Shown here: positions 15,472 to 24,671 of the stretch, piece by piece
Layout: each line of letters starts with the position of its first letter
Numbering within the stretch: the first letter of the stretch is position 1
Source of the DNA: Bradyrhizobium sp. SRS-191
GTDB lineage: Bacteria; Pseudomonadota; Alphaproteobacteria; Rhizobiales; Xanthobacteraceae
Reading direction: 5' to 3'
Length of the DNA stretch: 64,000 bases
NCBI RefSeq assembly: GCF_024586915.1
Contig: NZ_JANBVS010000014.1
Coordinates: 142,584-206,583 of the forward strand
The notes under the pieces: model-generated
The model's input: the letters and a program-made list of their open reading frames with translations, nothing else
Told to the model about the DNA's origin: nothing
The model's database searches: none
Position numbers and translations under genes: made by a program

Positions 15472-17595
15472 ATGTCCGACCTCGCCACGATGCACAGCGA
15501 TCCTCTTCAGAGGGAGGCCGGTGCGGTCAGCCTCAAATGGAAGATCCTGGCCGGCAATCTGCTGACCGGCTTGTTTGCCATGGCCTTCGCCTGCATGCTC
15601 GCCTGGAGCAGCTGGGGCGATCTCGGCAAGCGTGAGCAGGCCGCGCGGGTCCTCGATGCCTTCGAGCTGGTGATGAAGGTGAATGCTCTGATCCCGCTCG
15701 AACGCGGCCAGTGGATTCTGCTCAGCGCGCCCGGAGCCGCCTCGGCCGATGATCTGGCGAAGCTCGACAAAGCAATCGCGGCGACGGACGAGGCGCTCGC
15801 CCAAGCCAGGATCGCGGTGCAGACGGCTGGATTGCCGACCAGGAGTATCGATGCCGCTATGCAGACCTTGAAGGGTCTGCGCGGGCCAGGACGAGCCGCG
15901 GCGCAACTGCCGGCCGCACAGCGCCCAGCCAATGCCCATATCGAAACGTCCGATCGTCTTGGGCGCGCGGTCGACGAGCTCAGCGCAGCCATCGACGAGA
16001 CCGCGATCGAGCTCGCAAAGGCCGGCGGCGAGGTCGAGAACCTCCTGCCATCGGCACAGCTCGCGCAGCTGTCGAATTCGATGCGCAGCACGAATGGCGG
16101 GCGTTCGTCGGTGCTGCGTTTCTTCATTCAGAACACGAACTGGACGCCGCTTCGTCTCGCCGAGGTGACCGAGACAAGCGGCCAGGTCACGTTGCTGTGG
16201 CAGCAGATCGAACTGGCCGCGCGCAGCATCCGCAACGCGCCCGAGGTATCTGCTGCGCTCGAGCATGTCCGCTCGACCTTGATGGGCGATGGCGAGCGCC
16301 GCTATCGGCAGATCGTCAGCGCTGCGCGCGATGGTCAGCCCTCGCCGATCACCGTGGAGGAGTGGGTCCGGTTCACCACGCCGATGCTCAACAACGTGCT
16401 CGTGCTGCGCGATGCGGCGCTCAAGTCGGCGCATCAGTCGATCGACGGGGCGATCGCTGCGGCACGGTTGCGGTTGTCTGTTGCGCTCGGCGTGCTGCTG
16501 CTCGTCGCGGCGGTTTCGGTCGCGGCAGTGATCAGCGTCGTCCGTGGTGTCATCGGCCCGCTGGTCGGATTGACCGGCGTGACGCTGCGTCTGGCCAATG
16601 GTGAGCTGAGCGCGGAGATTCCGAGCGACACCCGCAAGGACGAGATCGGCGCCATGGCCCGCGCGCTCAAGATCTTCAAGGATGCCCTGATCGCCAAGAA
16701 GGCCTCCGACGAGGCGGCGCAGCGCGATGCCCAGGCGCAGATCGACCGCGCCCGCCGGCTGGACACGCTGACCCGCAGCTTCGAAGCGACCATCGCCGAC
16801 ATCGTCAACACCGTGTCGTCGGCCGCCTCCGGCCTGGAGACGTCCGCCGACACGCTGACCAACACCGCGAACCGTTCCAAGGAGCTCAGCACGGTCGTCG
16901 CGGCGGCGTCGGAGGAAGCCTCCGCCAACGTCCAGTCGGTTGCCTCCGCCACCGAGGAGCTCTCCTCTTCGGTGACTGAGATCAGCCGGCAGGTACAGAC
17001 CTCCGCGCGCATGGCCGGCGATGCCGTGCAGCAGGTGCGCCAGACCAACAGCCGCGTCGCCGAGCTGTCCCAGGCGGCGGCGCGCATCGGCGACGTCGTC
17101 GAGCTGATCAACACCATTGCCGGCCAGACCAACCTGCTGGCGCTCAACGCCACCATCGAGGCGGCGCGCGCCGGCGATGCCGGCCGCGGCTTCGCGGTGG
17201 TCGCGACCGAGGTGAAGGCGCTGGCCGAGCAGACCGCCAAGGCCACCGACGAGATCTCTCAGCAGATCTCCGGCGTGCAGGCGGCGACCCAGGAATCGGT
17301 CAACGCGATCCAGGCGATCAGCTCGACCATCGAGCGCCTTGCCGAGATCGGCGCCACGATTGCCGCGGCGGTCGAGGAGCAGGGCGCGGCGACGCAGGAA
17401 ATCTCCCGCAACGTGCAGCAGGCGGCGCACGGCACCCAGCAGGTCTCCTCGAACATCACCGACGTGCAGCGCGGCGCGGCCCAGACCGGCTCGGCCTCGG
17501 CCGAGGTGCTGTCCTCGGCGCAATCGCTCGCCGGCGACTCCAACCGCCTCAAGCGCGAGGTCGGTAACTTCCTCGAAGCGGTGCGCGCGGCGTAA
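15472..17595 (+). CDS. Methyl-accepting chemotaxis protein
   Basis: A 707-residue membrane chemoreceptor. A first helix (about 27-47) is followed by a roughly 290-residue periplasmic sensor region of helical type, then a second helix (about 330-350), a HAMP domain and a C-terminal signalling domain. The highly conserved hairpin tip is visible around NTIAGQTNLLALNATIEAAR with AGDAGRGFAVVATEVKALAE. It should signal through CheW/CheA to the flagellar motor. The ligand is unknown and no che genes are adjacent. The upstream 193 bp show no clear box, and a strong terminator follows the gene. Confidence 0.92.
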   Translation: MSDLATMHSDPLQREAGAVSLKWKILAGNLLTGLFAMAFACMLAWSSWGDLGKREQAARVLDAFELVMKVNALIPLERGQWILLSAPGAASADDLAKLDKAIAATDEALAQARIAVQTAGLPTRSIDAAMQTLKGLRGPGRAAAQLPAAQRPANAHIETSDRLGRAVDELSAAIDETAIELAKAGGEVENLLPSAQLAQLSNSMRSTNGGRSSVLRFFIQNTNWTPLRLAEVTETSGQVTLLWQQIELAARSIRNAPEVSAALEHVRSTLMGDGERRYRQIVSAARDGQPSPITVEEWVRFTTPMLNNVLVLRDAALKSAHQSIDGAIAAARLRLSVALGVLLLVAAVSVAAVISVVRGVIGPLVGLTGVTLRLANGELSAEIPSDTRKDEIGAMARALKIFKDALIAKKASDEAAQRDAQAQIDRARRLDTLTRSFEATIADIVNTVSSAASGLETSADTLTNTANRSKELSTVVAAASEEASANVQSVASATEELSSSVTEISRQVQTSARMAGDAVQQVRQTNSRVAELSQAAARIGDVVELINTIAGQTNLLALNATIEAARAGDAGRGFAVVATEVKALAEQTAKATDEISQQISGVQAATQESVNAIQAISSTIERLAEIGATIAAAVEEQGAATQEISRNVQQAAHGTQQVSSNITDVQRGAAQTGSASAEVLSSAQSLAGDSNRLKREVGNFLEAVRAA

Positions 17596-17620
17596 TCGGC
17601 CGCACGGCGCAGACGAAAAA

Positions 17621-17648
17621 AAGCCCGGGCCAACGGCCCGGGCTTTTT
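17621..17648. terminator. Bidirectional rho-independent terminator between the chemoreceptor and glgA
   Basis: AAGCCCGGGCC (17621-17631) pairs with GGCCCGGGCTT (17635-17645) around an AAC loop, flanked by an A-run on the left and a T-run on the right. It serves both converging genes. Confidence 0.92.
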
Positions 17649-17674
17649 GTTGTTCAGATGACGGGCCGTCCTGA

Positions 17675-19114
17675 TCAGGACGCGAGCATCTTCCGATACA
17701 GCGCGTTGTAGCAGGCGGCCGAGAGATCCCAGCTGAACGAGCGCGCCATCGCCGACAGCCTCATCGCGTTCAGCTGCTCGGTGCGCCGGAACGCCGAGAA
17801 CGCCCGCTTGACGCCACCCAGGAACGACTCCGCCGACGGCTTCTCGAACAGGAAGCCGGTCTCGCCGTCGGTGATCGTTTCCGCGAGGCCGCCGGTCTGG
17901 TGGCCGATCGGCAGCGAGCCGAAGCGCTGCGCATACATCTGGCTGAGGCCGCACGGCTCGAACCGCGAAGGCATCAAGGTGAAGTCGCTGCCGGCGAAGA
18001 TGCGCCGCGCCTGGGCATCGTTGAAGCCGATCGCCACGCCGATCGAATCCGGCCGGCGGCGATGCGCATCCATCAGCGCGCGCTCGATCGAAGGCTCACC
18101 GGTTCCGGTGACGACGATCTGGCCGCCGGCGCCGACGATCTCGTCGGCGGCCTCCAGCACCAGATCGATCCCCTTCTGATGTACCAGCCGCGCGACGATG
18201 CCGAACATCGGGCCGCGCGACACCGCCAGACCGAACTGCTTGCGGACGTAGTCGGCATTGGCCTTCTTGCCGTTCCAGTCGCCGGCGGCAAAGGGCTGCG
18301 CCAGCTGCTGGCAATAGCGGGGATCCCAGCTCTCGTCGATGCCGTTGAGGATGCCGGTCAGCTCATGCGCATTGGAGCGCTGGCGCAGCAGGCCCTCGAG
18401 GCCGCAACCGAGCTCGGAGGTCGTGATCTCCTTGGCATAGGTCGAGCTGACGGTCGTCAGATGCGAGGCATAGACGAGGCCGCCCTTGAGAAAGGAGAGC
18501 TTGTCGTAGAACTCGAGGCCGTCGATGTGGAACGAGGATTCCGGCGCGCCGATCCGGCGCAGCGACTCCCGTGGGAACAGGCCCTGATAGGCCAAGTTGT
18601 GGATGGTCAGGATCGATGGCACATCGACCCCGCGCCATGCCAGATAGGCCGGCACCAGCGCCGCCTGCCAGTCGTTGGCATGCACGAGGTCCGCTGCCCA
18701 GTTCGTGTCCAGCGTGCCTGCGGCGAGCTCGGCCGCCGCCGCGGCCAGGCGGCCGAAGCGGATGTCGTTGTCCGGCCAGTCGTTGCCGCTCTCGTCGCCG
18801 TAAGGGTTGCCCGGCCGGTCATACAGTTCGTCGCAGAGCAGGACGTAGACCGGCAGGCCGTCGCGCGTCGATGACCGGCCGAGCGCGCAACCGGGCATCT
18901 CTGCCAGCGGCGCGCAGTGGCCGACGATCTCGATGTGAGTGAGTTGCTCGATCACGTCCCGGTAGCCGGGCAGCATGATCCTGACGTCGGTGTGTGAGCG
19001 CAGTGCCCGGGGAAGTGCTGCGGAAACCGCAGCCAGTCCGCCCACCCGGACGAAATCGTCCATTTCGGTCGTAACGAACAGAACCCGCAAGAGATGTCCT
19101 CGATCAAGCCCCAT
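17675..19114 (-). CDS. glgA: Glycogen synthase
   Basis: A GT5-family enzyme of 479 residues that transfers glucose from ADP-glucose onto growing glycogen in the cytoplasm. The N-terminal nucleotide-sugar motif appears as RVGGLAAVSAALP (K-x-G-G-L family motif with Arg for Lys). Later landmarks are VHANDWQAALVP, TIHNLAYQGLFP, GIVARLVHQKGIDL and the donor-site MPSRFEPCGLSQMYAQRFGSL. ATG 19114 was chosen because AGGA lies upstream and the protein then begins MGLDRGHLLRVLFVTTE; a TTG 9 codons earlier is less likely. No other glg gene is adjacent. The Arg substitution is a small oddity. Confidence 0.9.
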   Translation of the reverse strand: MGLDRGHLLRVLFVTTEMDDFVRVGGLAAVSAALPRALRSHTDVRIMLPGYRDVIEQLTHIEIVGHCAPLAEMPGCALGRSSTRDGLPVYVLLCDELYDRPGNPYGDESGNDWPDNDIRFGRLAAAAAELAAGTLDTNWAADLVHANDWQAALVPAYLAWRGVDVPSILTIHNLAYQGLFPRESLRRIGAPESSFHIDGLEFYDKLSFLKGGLVYASHLTTVSSTYAKEITTSELGCGLEGLLRQRSNAHELTGILNGIDESWDPRYCQQLAQPFAAGDWNGKKANADYVRKQFGLAVSRGPMFGIVARLVHQKGIDLVLEAADEIVGAGGQIVVTGTGEPSIERALMDAHRRRPDSIGVAIGFNDAQARRIFAGSDFTLMPSRFEPCGLSQMYAQRFGSLPIGHQTGGLAETITDGETGFLFEKPSAESFLGGVKRAFSAFRRTEQLNAMRLSAMARSFSWDLSAACYNALYRKMLAS

Positions 19115-19327
19115 GTTCGTCCTATGCAAGAAAGGGTCCAAATTCAGCCATTAACAAAAGGGCGATGCCGCAGCGCCGCGAAAGGCCAAACGCGTTCGAC
19201 ATCGAATGGTTCGATCTAGACAAGACGGGCACGCCGTCCGATGGCTTACGCTTCGTAAATGCGAGGACGGGCCGGCCTTCGGTCGCGTCCGGCACAGAAG
19301 AAACGCCGACAACAGGGAGCTACACGC

Positions 19328-20497
19328 GTGAGTCTAGATCGAGAGCATGAGAGCCGTTTGACAGGATGCTTCGAGGGCCTGCGCGTGCTGGACTTTTCGA
19401 CCACCATCGCCGGCCCGCACTGTGCCCGCATGCTTGCAGATATGGGTGCGGAGGTGATCAAGATCGAGTCAGCCGAAGGTGAAACCATGCGCATCCGGCC
19501 GCCAGTGCGGCATGGCTGCTCCACCGCTTTCGGTCAGCTCAATGTCGGCAAGAAGAGCGTGGTGCTGGATCTCAAGTCGGGCGAGGGCGTCGAGGCCGTG
19601 CGTCGGCTGGTCGCATCCGCCGATATCCTGGTCGAGAACTTCCGGCCCGGCGTGATGCAGAGGCTCGGGCTCGACTACGCCATCTTGAGTGCGCTCAACC
19701 CGCGGCTGATCTACTGCTCGATCTCGGGCTACGGCCAGACCGGCCCGTCGGCGGAACTTCCCGCCTATGCGCCGGTGATCCACGCCGCCTCGGGCTATGA
19801 CATGGCGCATCTCGCCTACCAGCCGGGGCGCGACCGGCCGGATTATTGCGGCATCTATCATGCCGACGTGGTCACCGGGACCTACGCCTTCGGCGCCATC
19901 GCCTCCGCGCTGTATCAGCGCGAGCGGATCGGGCGTGGCCAGCACATCGACTGCTCGATGCTGGAATCGATGCTGAGCCTGACCTTGAACGAGATCCAAT
20001 GGTCGCAATTCCCGGTCGTCCAGCCGTCGCGGCCGACCTTCGGCCCGGCGGCATGCCGCGATGGCTACGTCATGATCGCCATCGCCAGCGAGAAGACGTT
20101 CCAGAACCTGATGGTGGTGATCGGCCATCCCGAGTGGATGAGCGATGTCCGCTTCGCGAAATATTCCGACCGGCGGGCAAACTGGGGCGCGCTCATGGAC
20201 GGCGTCGAAGCGTGGTCGGGCCGGCTCAGCGTCGCCGATTGCGTCGCAGCTTTGAACGCGGGCGGCGTGCCGAGTTCGGCCTATCGCAGCGTCGCCGAGG
20301 CGCTGGCCGATCCGCAGATCGTGCATCGTGGCGCGCTGGCGGAGGTCGAGGATGACGCCGGCACCTTCAAGGTCGTCAACCTGCCGTTCCGGATGTCGGA
20401 GGCGAAGGTCGCGGCCGGACCGCGCTCGGCCAGTCTCGGCGAGCACACCGCTGATGTCCTGCGCGAGGCGTCCGCAATTGCGCGGGACAACGGCTGA
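19328..20497 (+). CDS. CaiB/BaiF-type CoA-transferase (family III)
   Basis: A 389-residue cytoplasmic enzyme of the formyl-CoA/carnitine CoA-transferase family, which moves CoA between carboxylic acids through an aspartyl-CoA thioester. The start region reads RVLDFSTTIAGPHCARMLADMGAEVIKIE (split here only by length), and the catalytic Asp is expected in the YCGIYHADVVTG stretch. The substrate is not determined. The GTG at 19328 was chosen because GGGAG lies 8 nt upstream; the frame reaches a start 23 codons earlier in unlikely sequence. It runs with the following alcohol dehydrogenase but is separated by 238 bp. Confidence 0.85.
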   Translation: MSLDREHESRLTGCFEGLRVLDFSTTIAGPHCARMLADMGAEVIKIESAEGETMRIRPPVRHGCSTAFGQLNVGKKSVVLDLKSGEGVEAVRRLVASADILVENFRPGVMQRLGLDYAILSALNPRLIYCSISGYGQTGPSAELPAYAPVIHAASGYDMAHLAYQPGRDRPDYCGIYHADVVTGTYAFGAIASALYQRERIGRGQHIDCSMLESMLSLTLNEIQWSQFPVVQPSRPTFGPAACRDGYVMIAIASEKTFQNLMVVIGHPEWMSDVRFAKYSDRRANWGALMDGVEAWSGRLSVADCVAALNAGGVPSSAYRSVAEALADPQIVHRGALAEVEDDAGTFKVVNLPFRMSEAKVAAGPRSASLGEHTADVLREASAIARDNG

Positions 20498-20735
20498 GCG
20501 CGCTGAGGCAAAAGGCTGCAGGGCTGCCATGAATGCGCGCTATGCGCGCGGCCTTGCTGCTCCCAGCGTTTCCGGCCAATGTTCCCGGCATCGCAAGAAC
20601 AGTCCGGATCCGCCGGACGCGTCGATGGCGGGAGGAGACGTCGAGGTCAGCTTGCCCCAGCGCAAGCTGTCGTCCGCTTGTCCCGTCACGACGCCGTCCG
20701 GTCCCGCCAGCCAACCGGACTACGGGAGTGAAACC

Positions 20736-21803
20736 ATGAAGAGCTTCAAGGTCACCGATTTCAACGCGCCGCTGACCGAGGTCGACGAGCCGACGCCGCA
20801 GCCGTTCGGCAAGCAGGTGCTGATCAAGGTGAAGGCGGCCGGCGTCTGCCACAGCGACCTGCACATCTGGGAAGGCGGCTATGATCTCGGCCACGGCCGC
20901 AAGCCGCTGTCGCTGAAGGATCGCGGCGTGTCGCTGCCGCGGACCATGGGGCATGAAAGCGCCGGCGAGATCGTGGCCTTCGGTCCCGACGTGACCGAAG
21001 CGGAGAAGGGCGGCTTGAAGGTCGGTGACGTCGCGCTGGTCTATCCCTGGATCGGCTGCGGCAAATGCGCGACTTGCCTCGCGGGCGACGAGAACATGTG
21101 CCTGAAGCCGGCCTCGCTCGGCGTCTATTGCGACGGCGGCTACGCCGATCACATGACGGTGCCGCATCCGCGCCACCTGATCGACCTCAAGGGCCTCGAT
21201 CCCGTGACGACGGCGCCCTATGCCTGCTCGGGCGTCACCACCTACAGCGCGCTGAAGAAGGTGGAGAAGGATTTCGACACGCCGATCGTGATCTTCGGCG
21301 CCGGCGGCCTCGGCCTGATGGCGCTGTCGCTGCTGAAGGCGATGGGCGGCAAGGGCGCGATCGTGGTAGACATCGACGCGCGTAAGCGCGAGGCCGCGCT
21401 GGCCGCAGGCGCGCTGGCCGCTGTCGACGGCAAGGCGCCGGACGCGCTGGAGCAGTTGAACAAGGCGGCGGGCGAGCCGATCCGGGCGGTGATCGACCTG
21501 GTCGGCAATGCCGCGACCGCGCAGCTCGGCTTCGACTGCCTGACCAAGGGCGGCAAGCTCGTCATCGTCGGCCTGTTCGGCGGCGGCGCGCCGTGGGCGC
21601 TGCCGCTCATCCCGATCAAGGCGGTGACGATCCAGGGCAGCTATGTCGGCAATCTCCGCGAGACCAAGGAGCTGCTCGACCTGGTCCGCGCCAAGAACAT
21701 CGCGCCGATCCCGGTGACCCCGATGCCGCTCGCCAAGGCCAACGACGCCCTGCACGACCTGCAGAAGGGTCAGCTCGTCGGCCGCGCCGTGCTGACGCCG
21801 TAA
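20736..21803 (+). CDS. Zinc-dependent alcohol dehydrogenase
   Basis: A 355-residue medium-chain dehydrogenase/reductase that oxidises an alcohol with NAD(P). The catalytic zinc ligands are in GVCHSDLHIWEGG and TMGHESAGEIV. The structural zinc lobe has four cysteines in GCGKCATCLAGDENMC. The Rossmann loop reads FGAGGLGLMALSLL. Domain order and length are normal for the family. The ATG follows ACGGGAG; an in-frame extension upstream runs through non-protein-like sequence. The substrate is unknown. Confidence 0.9.
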   Translation: MKSFKVTDFNAPLTEVDEPTPQPFGKQVLIKVKAAGVCHSDLHIWEGGYDLGHGRKPLSLKDRGVSLPRTMGHESAGEIVAFGPDVTEAEKGGLKVGDVALVYPWIGCGKCATCLAGDENMCLKPASLGVYCDGGYADHMTVPHPRHLIDLKGLDPVTTAPYACSGVTTYSALKKVEKDFDTPIVIFGAGGLGLMALSLLKAMGGKGAIVVDIDARKREAALAAGALAAVDGKAPDALEQLNKAAGEPIRAVIDLVGNAATAQLGFDCLTKGGKLVIVGLFGGGAPWALPLIPIKAVTIQGSYVGNLRETKELLDLVRAKNIAPIPVTPMPLAKANDALHDLQKGQLVGRAVLTP

Positions 21804-21822
21804 GCCACGGCTGTATCCTCTC

Positions 21823-21910
21823 GTCATGGCCGGGCTTGACCCGGCCATCCACGCCGCGGGCGTCGTGTCGCTTGAAAGTGATGGATGCCCGGATCGAGCC
21901 CGGGCATGAC
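21823..21910. repeat. Palindromic intergenic repeat, family A (first copy)
   Basis: Two inverted arms face each other: gtcatggccgggcttgaccc at the left and gatcgagcccgggcatgac at the right, each itself a hairpin. Related copies lie at 43155, 62366 and 63611. Confidence 0.85.
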
Positions 21911-21944
21911 GGCTCTTCAATCTCGTCTTCGAAAGCGCCGCCCC

Positions 21945-23024
21945 ATGCCCTCCACCAACGCCCTCCATATCGCAGTCCTCCCCGGTGACGGCATCGGTCC
22001 TGAAGTGATGGCGCCGGCGCTTGAAGTGTTGCGCAAGGTCGAGGCCAAGGCCGGCCTGTCGTTCCGTTTCACCGAGGCCCAGGCCGGCGCCAACAACTAT
22101 CTCGCCACCGGCGTCTCGATCGCCGAGTCGACGATCCGGCTGTGCGATGAGGCGGATGCGATCCTGCTCGGCGCCTGCGGCCTCCCGTCGGTGCGCTATC
22201 CCGACAACACCGAGATCGCGCCGCAGATCGAGCTGCGCTTTCACTTCGATCTGTATGCGGGCGTGCGGCCGGCGCGGTTGATCCCGGGCGTGCCGAGCCC
22301 GATCGTCGGCGCGGCCGAGCGCGGCATCGACTTCGTCGTCATCCGCGAGTCGACCGAAGGCCTGTTCGCCTCGATGGGCAAAGGTGTGGTGACACATGAA
22401 GAGGCGCGGGAGACCCTCGTCATCACCCGCAAGACCTCCGAGCGTCTCTTCAACTTCTCCTTCAAGCTCGCCGAACGGCGTAAGGCGCGCGGCCGCCCGG
22501 GCACTTTAGGCTGCGTCGACAAGGCCAATGTGTTCAAGGCCTTCGCTTACTTCCGCAAGATTTTCGACGAGGTCGCCGAGCTTCATCCTGACGTGAAGAC
22601 GGAGCGTCTCTACATCGATGCCTGCGCCCTGATGCTGGTGAAGCGCCCCTGGGATTTCGATGTGCTCGTCACCGAGAACATGTTCGGCGACATCCTGTCG
22701 GATCTCGCCGCGGGCCTCGTCGGCGGGATGGGCATGGCGCCCTCGGCCGACATCGGCGATCGCCACGCCGTGTTCCAGCCCTGCCACGGCACCGCGCCTG
22801 ACATCATGGGGCAGGGCAAGGCCAACCCGACCGCGATGATCCTGTCGGCCGCGATGATGCTCGACTGGCTGGCCGACACCCACGGCATCGAAGGCGCCGC
22901 CGAGGCCGCGCAGCGGATCGAGCGGGCGGTCGACGAGGTCTATGCGTCCGGCCTCAAGCCGTTCGAATTCGGAGGCCACGCCGGCACGGTGGACGTCACC
23001 AAGGCGGTCCTGGAGGCGCTGTAG
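21945..23024 (+). CDS. Isocitrate/isopropylmalate-type beta-decarboxylating dehydrogenase
   Basis: A 359-residue NAD(P)-dependent enzyme that oxidises and decarboxylates a 2-hydroxy dicarboxylate. It begins with IAVLPGDGIGPEVM, binds Mg and substrate through FVVIRESTEGLF and VTENMFGDILSDLAAGLVGG, and has the nucleotide segment CHGTAPDIMGQGKANPTAM. It lies in the IPMDH/tartrate dehydrogenase branch, and the exact substrate (isopropylmalate, tartrate or other) cannot be fixed. No leucine genes are adjacent, which speaks against the main leuB. ATG 21945 follows a family A repeat. Confidence 0.85.
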   Translation: MPSTNALHIAVLPGDGIGPEVMAPALEVLRKVEAKAGLSFRFTEAQAGANNYLATGVSIAESTIRLCDEADAILLGACGLPSVRYPDNTEIAPQIELRFHFDLYAGVRPARLIPGVPSPIVGAAERGIDFVVIRESTEGLFASMGKGVVTHEEARETLVITRKTSERLFNFSFKLAERRKARGRPGTLGCVDKANVFKAFAYFRKIFDEVAELHPDVKTERLYIDACALMLVKRPWDFDVLVTENMFGDILSDLAAGLVGGMGMAPSADIGDRHAVFQPCHGTAPDIMGQGKANPTAMILSAAMMLDWLADTHGIEGAAEAAQRIERAVDEVYASGLKPFEFGGHAGTVDVTKAVLEAL

Positions 23025-23072
23025 AGCATGATCCGGAAAAGTGGGGACCGGTTTTCCGACATGATCATGCTC
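23024..23072. repeat. Inverted repeat of the GAGCATGAT...ATCATGCTC type (family G)
   Basis: GAGCATGATCCGGAAAA at one end and TTTTCCGACATGATCATGCTC-like sequence at the other form an imperfect hairpin right after a stop codon. Very similar elements are known to be frequent in rhizobial genomes. Confidence 0.75.
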
Positions 23073-23085
23073 AGGCAAGAGACGA

Positions 23086-23114
23086 GATCATGAGGCGTGG
23101 AACGCCTCATGATC
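23086..23114. terminator. Perfect 12-bp hairpin between converging genes
   Basis: GATCATGAGGCG pairs with CGCCTCATGATC around TGGAA. The right arm reaches the last base of the enoyl-CoA hydratase stop codon. There is no T-run, but the position suits a two-way terminator. Confidence 0.55.
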
Positions 23115-23923
23115 TAGCGCCCCGTGAAGCTCGGCTTGCGCTTCTCCATGAAGGCGCGGCGGCCTTCGCGGAAATCCTCCGAATCCATGCAGGCGTCGCC
23201 GATCCGCTTGATCGCGTCCATGTCGCGGCGGCTCTCGTCCTTCAGCACCTCGGCGATGGTGATCTTGGCGGCCTGCACCGCCAAGGGCGCGTTGCCGGCG
23301 ATGCTGCGGGCGATGTCGAGCGTGGCGGGCATCAGTTCGTCCGCGGCCATCATCCGGTCGACGAGGCCGATCCGCAGCGCCTCCGCGGCGTCGATCCGCA
23401 TCCCCGTATAGAGCAGCAGCCGGGCCTGCGACGGCCCGACCAGCGACACCAGGTTGCGCAGGCCGTCATGGCCATAGGCGATGCCGAGCTTGGCAGCGGG
23501 GATGCCGAACTGGCTGTCCTCCGAGGCAAAGCGCATGTCGGTGAGCATCGCGATCTGCAAGCCCCCGCCGAGGCAGAAGCCGCGGATGCAGGCGATCGTG
23601 GGCTTCGGGTAGGCGGCGAGCAGGGCGCGCTGGGCGGCGCTGCGCTCGGCATAGGCCTCCGAGGCCGCGGCGTTGTGGCGGCTCTGCTCGAACTGGCTGA
23701 TGTCGGCGCCGGAGACGAACGCCTTGCCGCCGGCGCCGGTCAGCACCACGACGCGGATTTCGGGATCGTCGCGCAAGGCGGTCAGCGCCTCGCCAAGGCC
23801 CTGCCACATCTCCAGCGACATCGCGTTGCGCTTGTCGAGATTGTTGAAGGTGACGATGCCGACGCGGTCGTCGATGGTCACGAGAATCTTGCCCTCGGCG
23901 AAGGCGGCGGATGATGGGGACAT
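23114..23923 (-). CDS. Enoyl-CoA hydratase/isomerase family protein (first)
   Basis: A 269-residue crotonase-fold enzyme acting on acyl-CoA thioesters. The oxyanion-hole segments are visible in GGKAFVSGADISQF and CIRGFCLGGGLQIAM. The usual catalytic glutamate positions are only partly matched, so the reaction (hydration, isomerisation or decarboxylation) is open. It ends VEKRKPSF-like (EKRKPSFTGR), as in many alphaproteobacterial hydratases. It converges on the dehydrogenase at 21945, with hairpins between. Confidence 0.87.
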   Translation of the reverse strand: MSPSSAAFAEGKILVTIDDRVGIVTFNNLDKRNAMSLEMWQGLGEALTALRDDPEIRVVVLTGAGGKAFVSGADISQFEQSRHNAAASEAYAERSAAQRALLAAYPKPTIACIRGFCLGGGLQIAMLTDMRFASEDSQFGIPAAKLGIAYGHDGLRNLVSLVGPSQARLLLYTGMRIDAAEALRIGLVDRMMAADELMPATLDIARSIAGNAPLAVQAAKITIAEVLKDESRRDMDAIKRIGDACMDSEDFREGRRAFMEKRKPSFTGR

Positions 23924-24268
23924 GGCGGGAAATCCAGGACGACAGGGCTCTCAGCCCATGGTTCACCGCGCCGGGTGTGTCGTCAACGCAGATCACCGCA
24001 ACAGGTCGCAGCATATGAGGCGCGCGGACGACGCGCCGGCATGCCGCCACTTCCTATGACGGCAGATGGGGCTCTTGAGAGGTGACGAAGCCTCGGACCG
24101 CGCAGCCATTGCTGGGCGGACTCGAAAGGCCGGGGCATCGGTCGATCGGCCTAGCAGGCCGATGCCGTGAACTCGCCCGAGCCGGCTGAGCGCCTGGCGC
24201 CCCCAAGTTGCGCCCTCGAGCGAAGATGGCCCATATCCATCACGAGGAGGCCTGTCAGACGGCCTCGC
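23924..24268. other. Gene-free stretch with small hairpins
   Basis: No convincing coding frame. It contains the hairpin TCGGCCT-AGC-AGGCCGA (24146-24162) and GAGGCC...GGCCTC (24247-24266). The second sits just downstream of the XRE regulator stop and may terminate it. Confidence 0.5.
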
Positions 24269-24664
24269 TTACTCTTCGTTGGCAGCGATCGATTCCATCA
24301 GGGACACCAGCTGACGTTGCACCGTCTGGTCCTTGATCTTGCTGTAGGCACGCAGCAACCGCAGGCTGAAGGCGGAGTCCAGGAACAGGAGGCTCTCGAC
24401 CTCACGGGCCTTGTTGTCGCCGTCGTAGAAGAACGTCACGGGCACGTCGAGCGCGGTGGCGATCTGCTGCAGACGCGCAGCGCCGACCCGGTTGACACCC
24501 TTTTCATACTTCTGGACCTGCTGGAAGCTGACGCCGAGCTTTTCGCCAAGCTCTGCTTGGGAGATCTTCTGCTCCACACGCCGCAGGCGAATGCGCTTGC
24601 CAAGCTCGATGTCGGGCTTGCCGGCGCTGCGTTGCTTCATCTTCTTTGCCGCTGATTTATTCAT
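24269..24664 (-). CDS. XRE-family transcriptional regulator (PraR-like)
   Basis: A 131-residue DNA-binding protein with one Cro/C1 helix-turn-helix (about 20-75): LGKRIRLRRVEQKISQAELG followed by VSFQQVQKYEKGVNRVGAARL. That second segment closely resembles rhizobial PraR-type regulators. The C-terminal half is acidic and helical with no recognised ligand domain. The start lies 7 bp after the LysR stop on the same strand, and its ribosome site (AAGGA) lies inside the last codons of that gene, so the two are probably co-transcribed. Its targets are unknown. Confidence 0.82.
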   Translation of the reverse strand: MNKSAAKKMKQRSAGKPDIELGKRIRLRRVEQKISQAELGEKLGVSFQQVQKYEKGVNRVGAARLQQIATALDVPVTFFYDGDNKAREVESLLFLDSAFSLRLLRAYSKIKDQTVQRQLVSLMESIAANEE

Positions 24665-24671
24665 ACTGATT

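Noticed and set aside
15385..17523. Minus-strand frame of 712 codons opposite the chemoreceptor
   Set aside because: Shadow of the conserved MCP gene; composition is low-complexity Arg/Gly/Asp and there is no family match.
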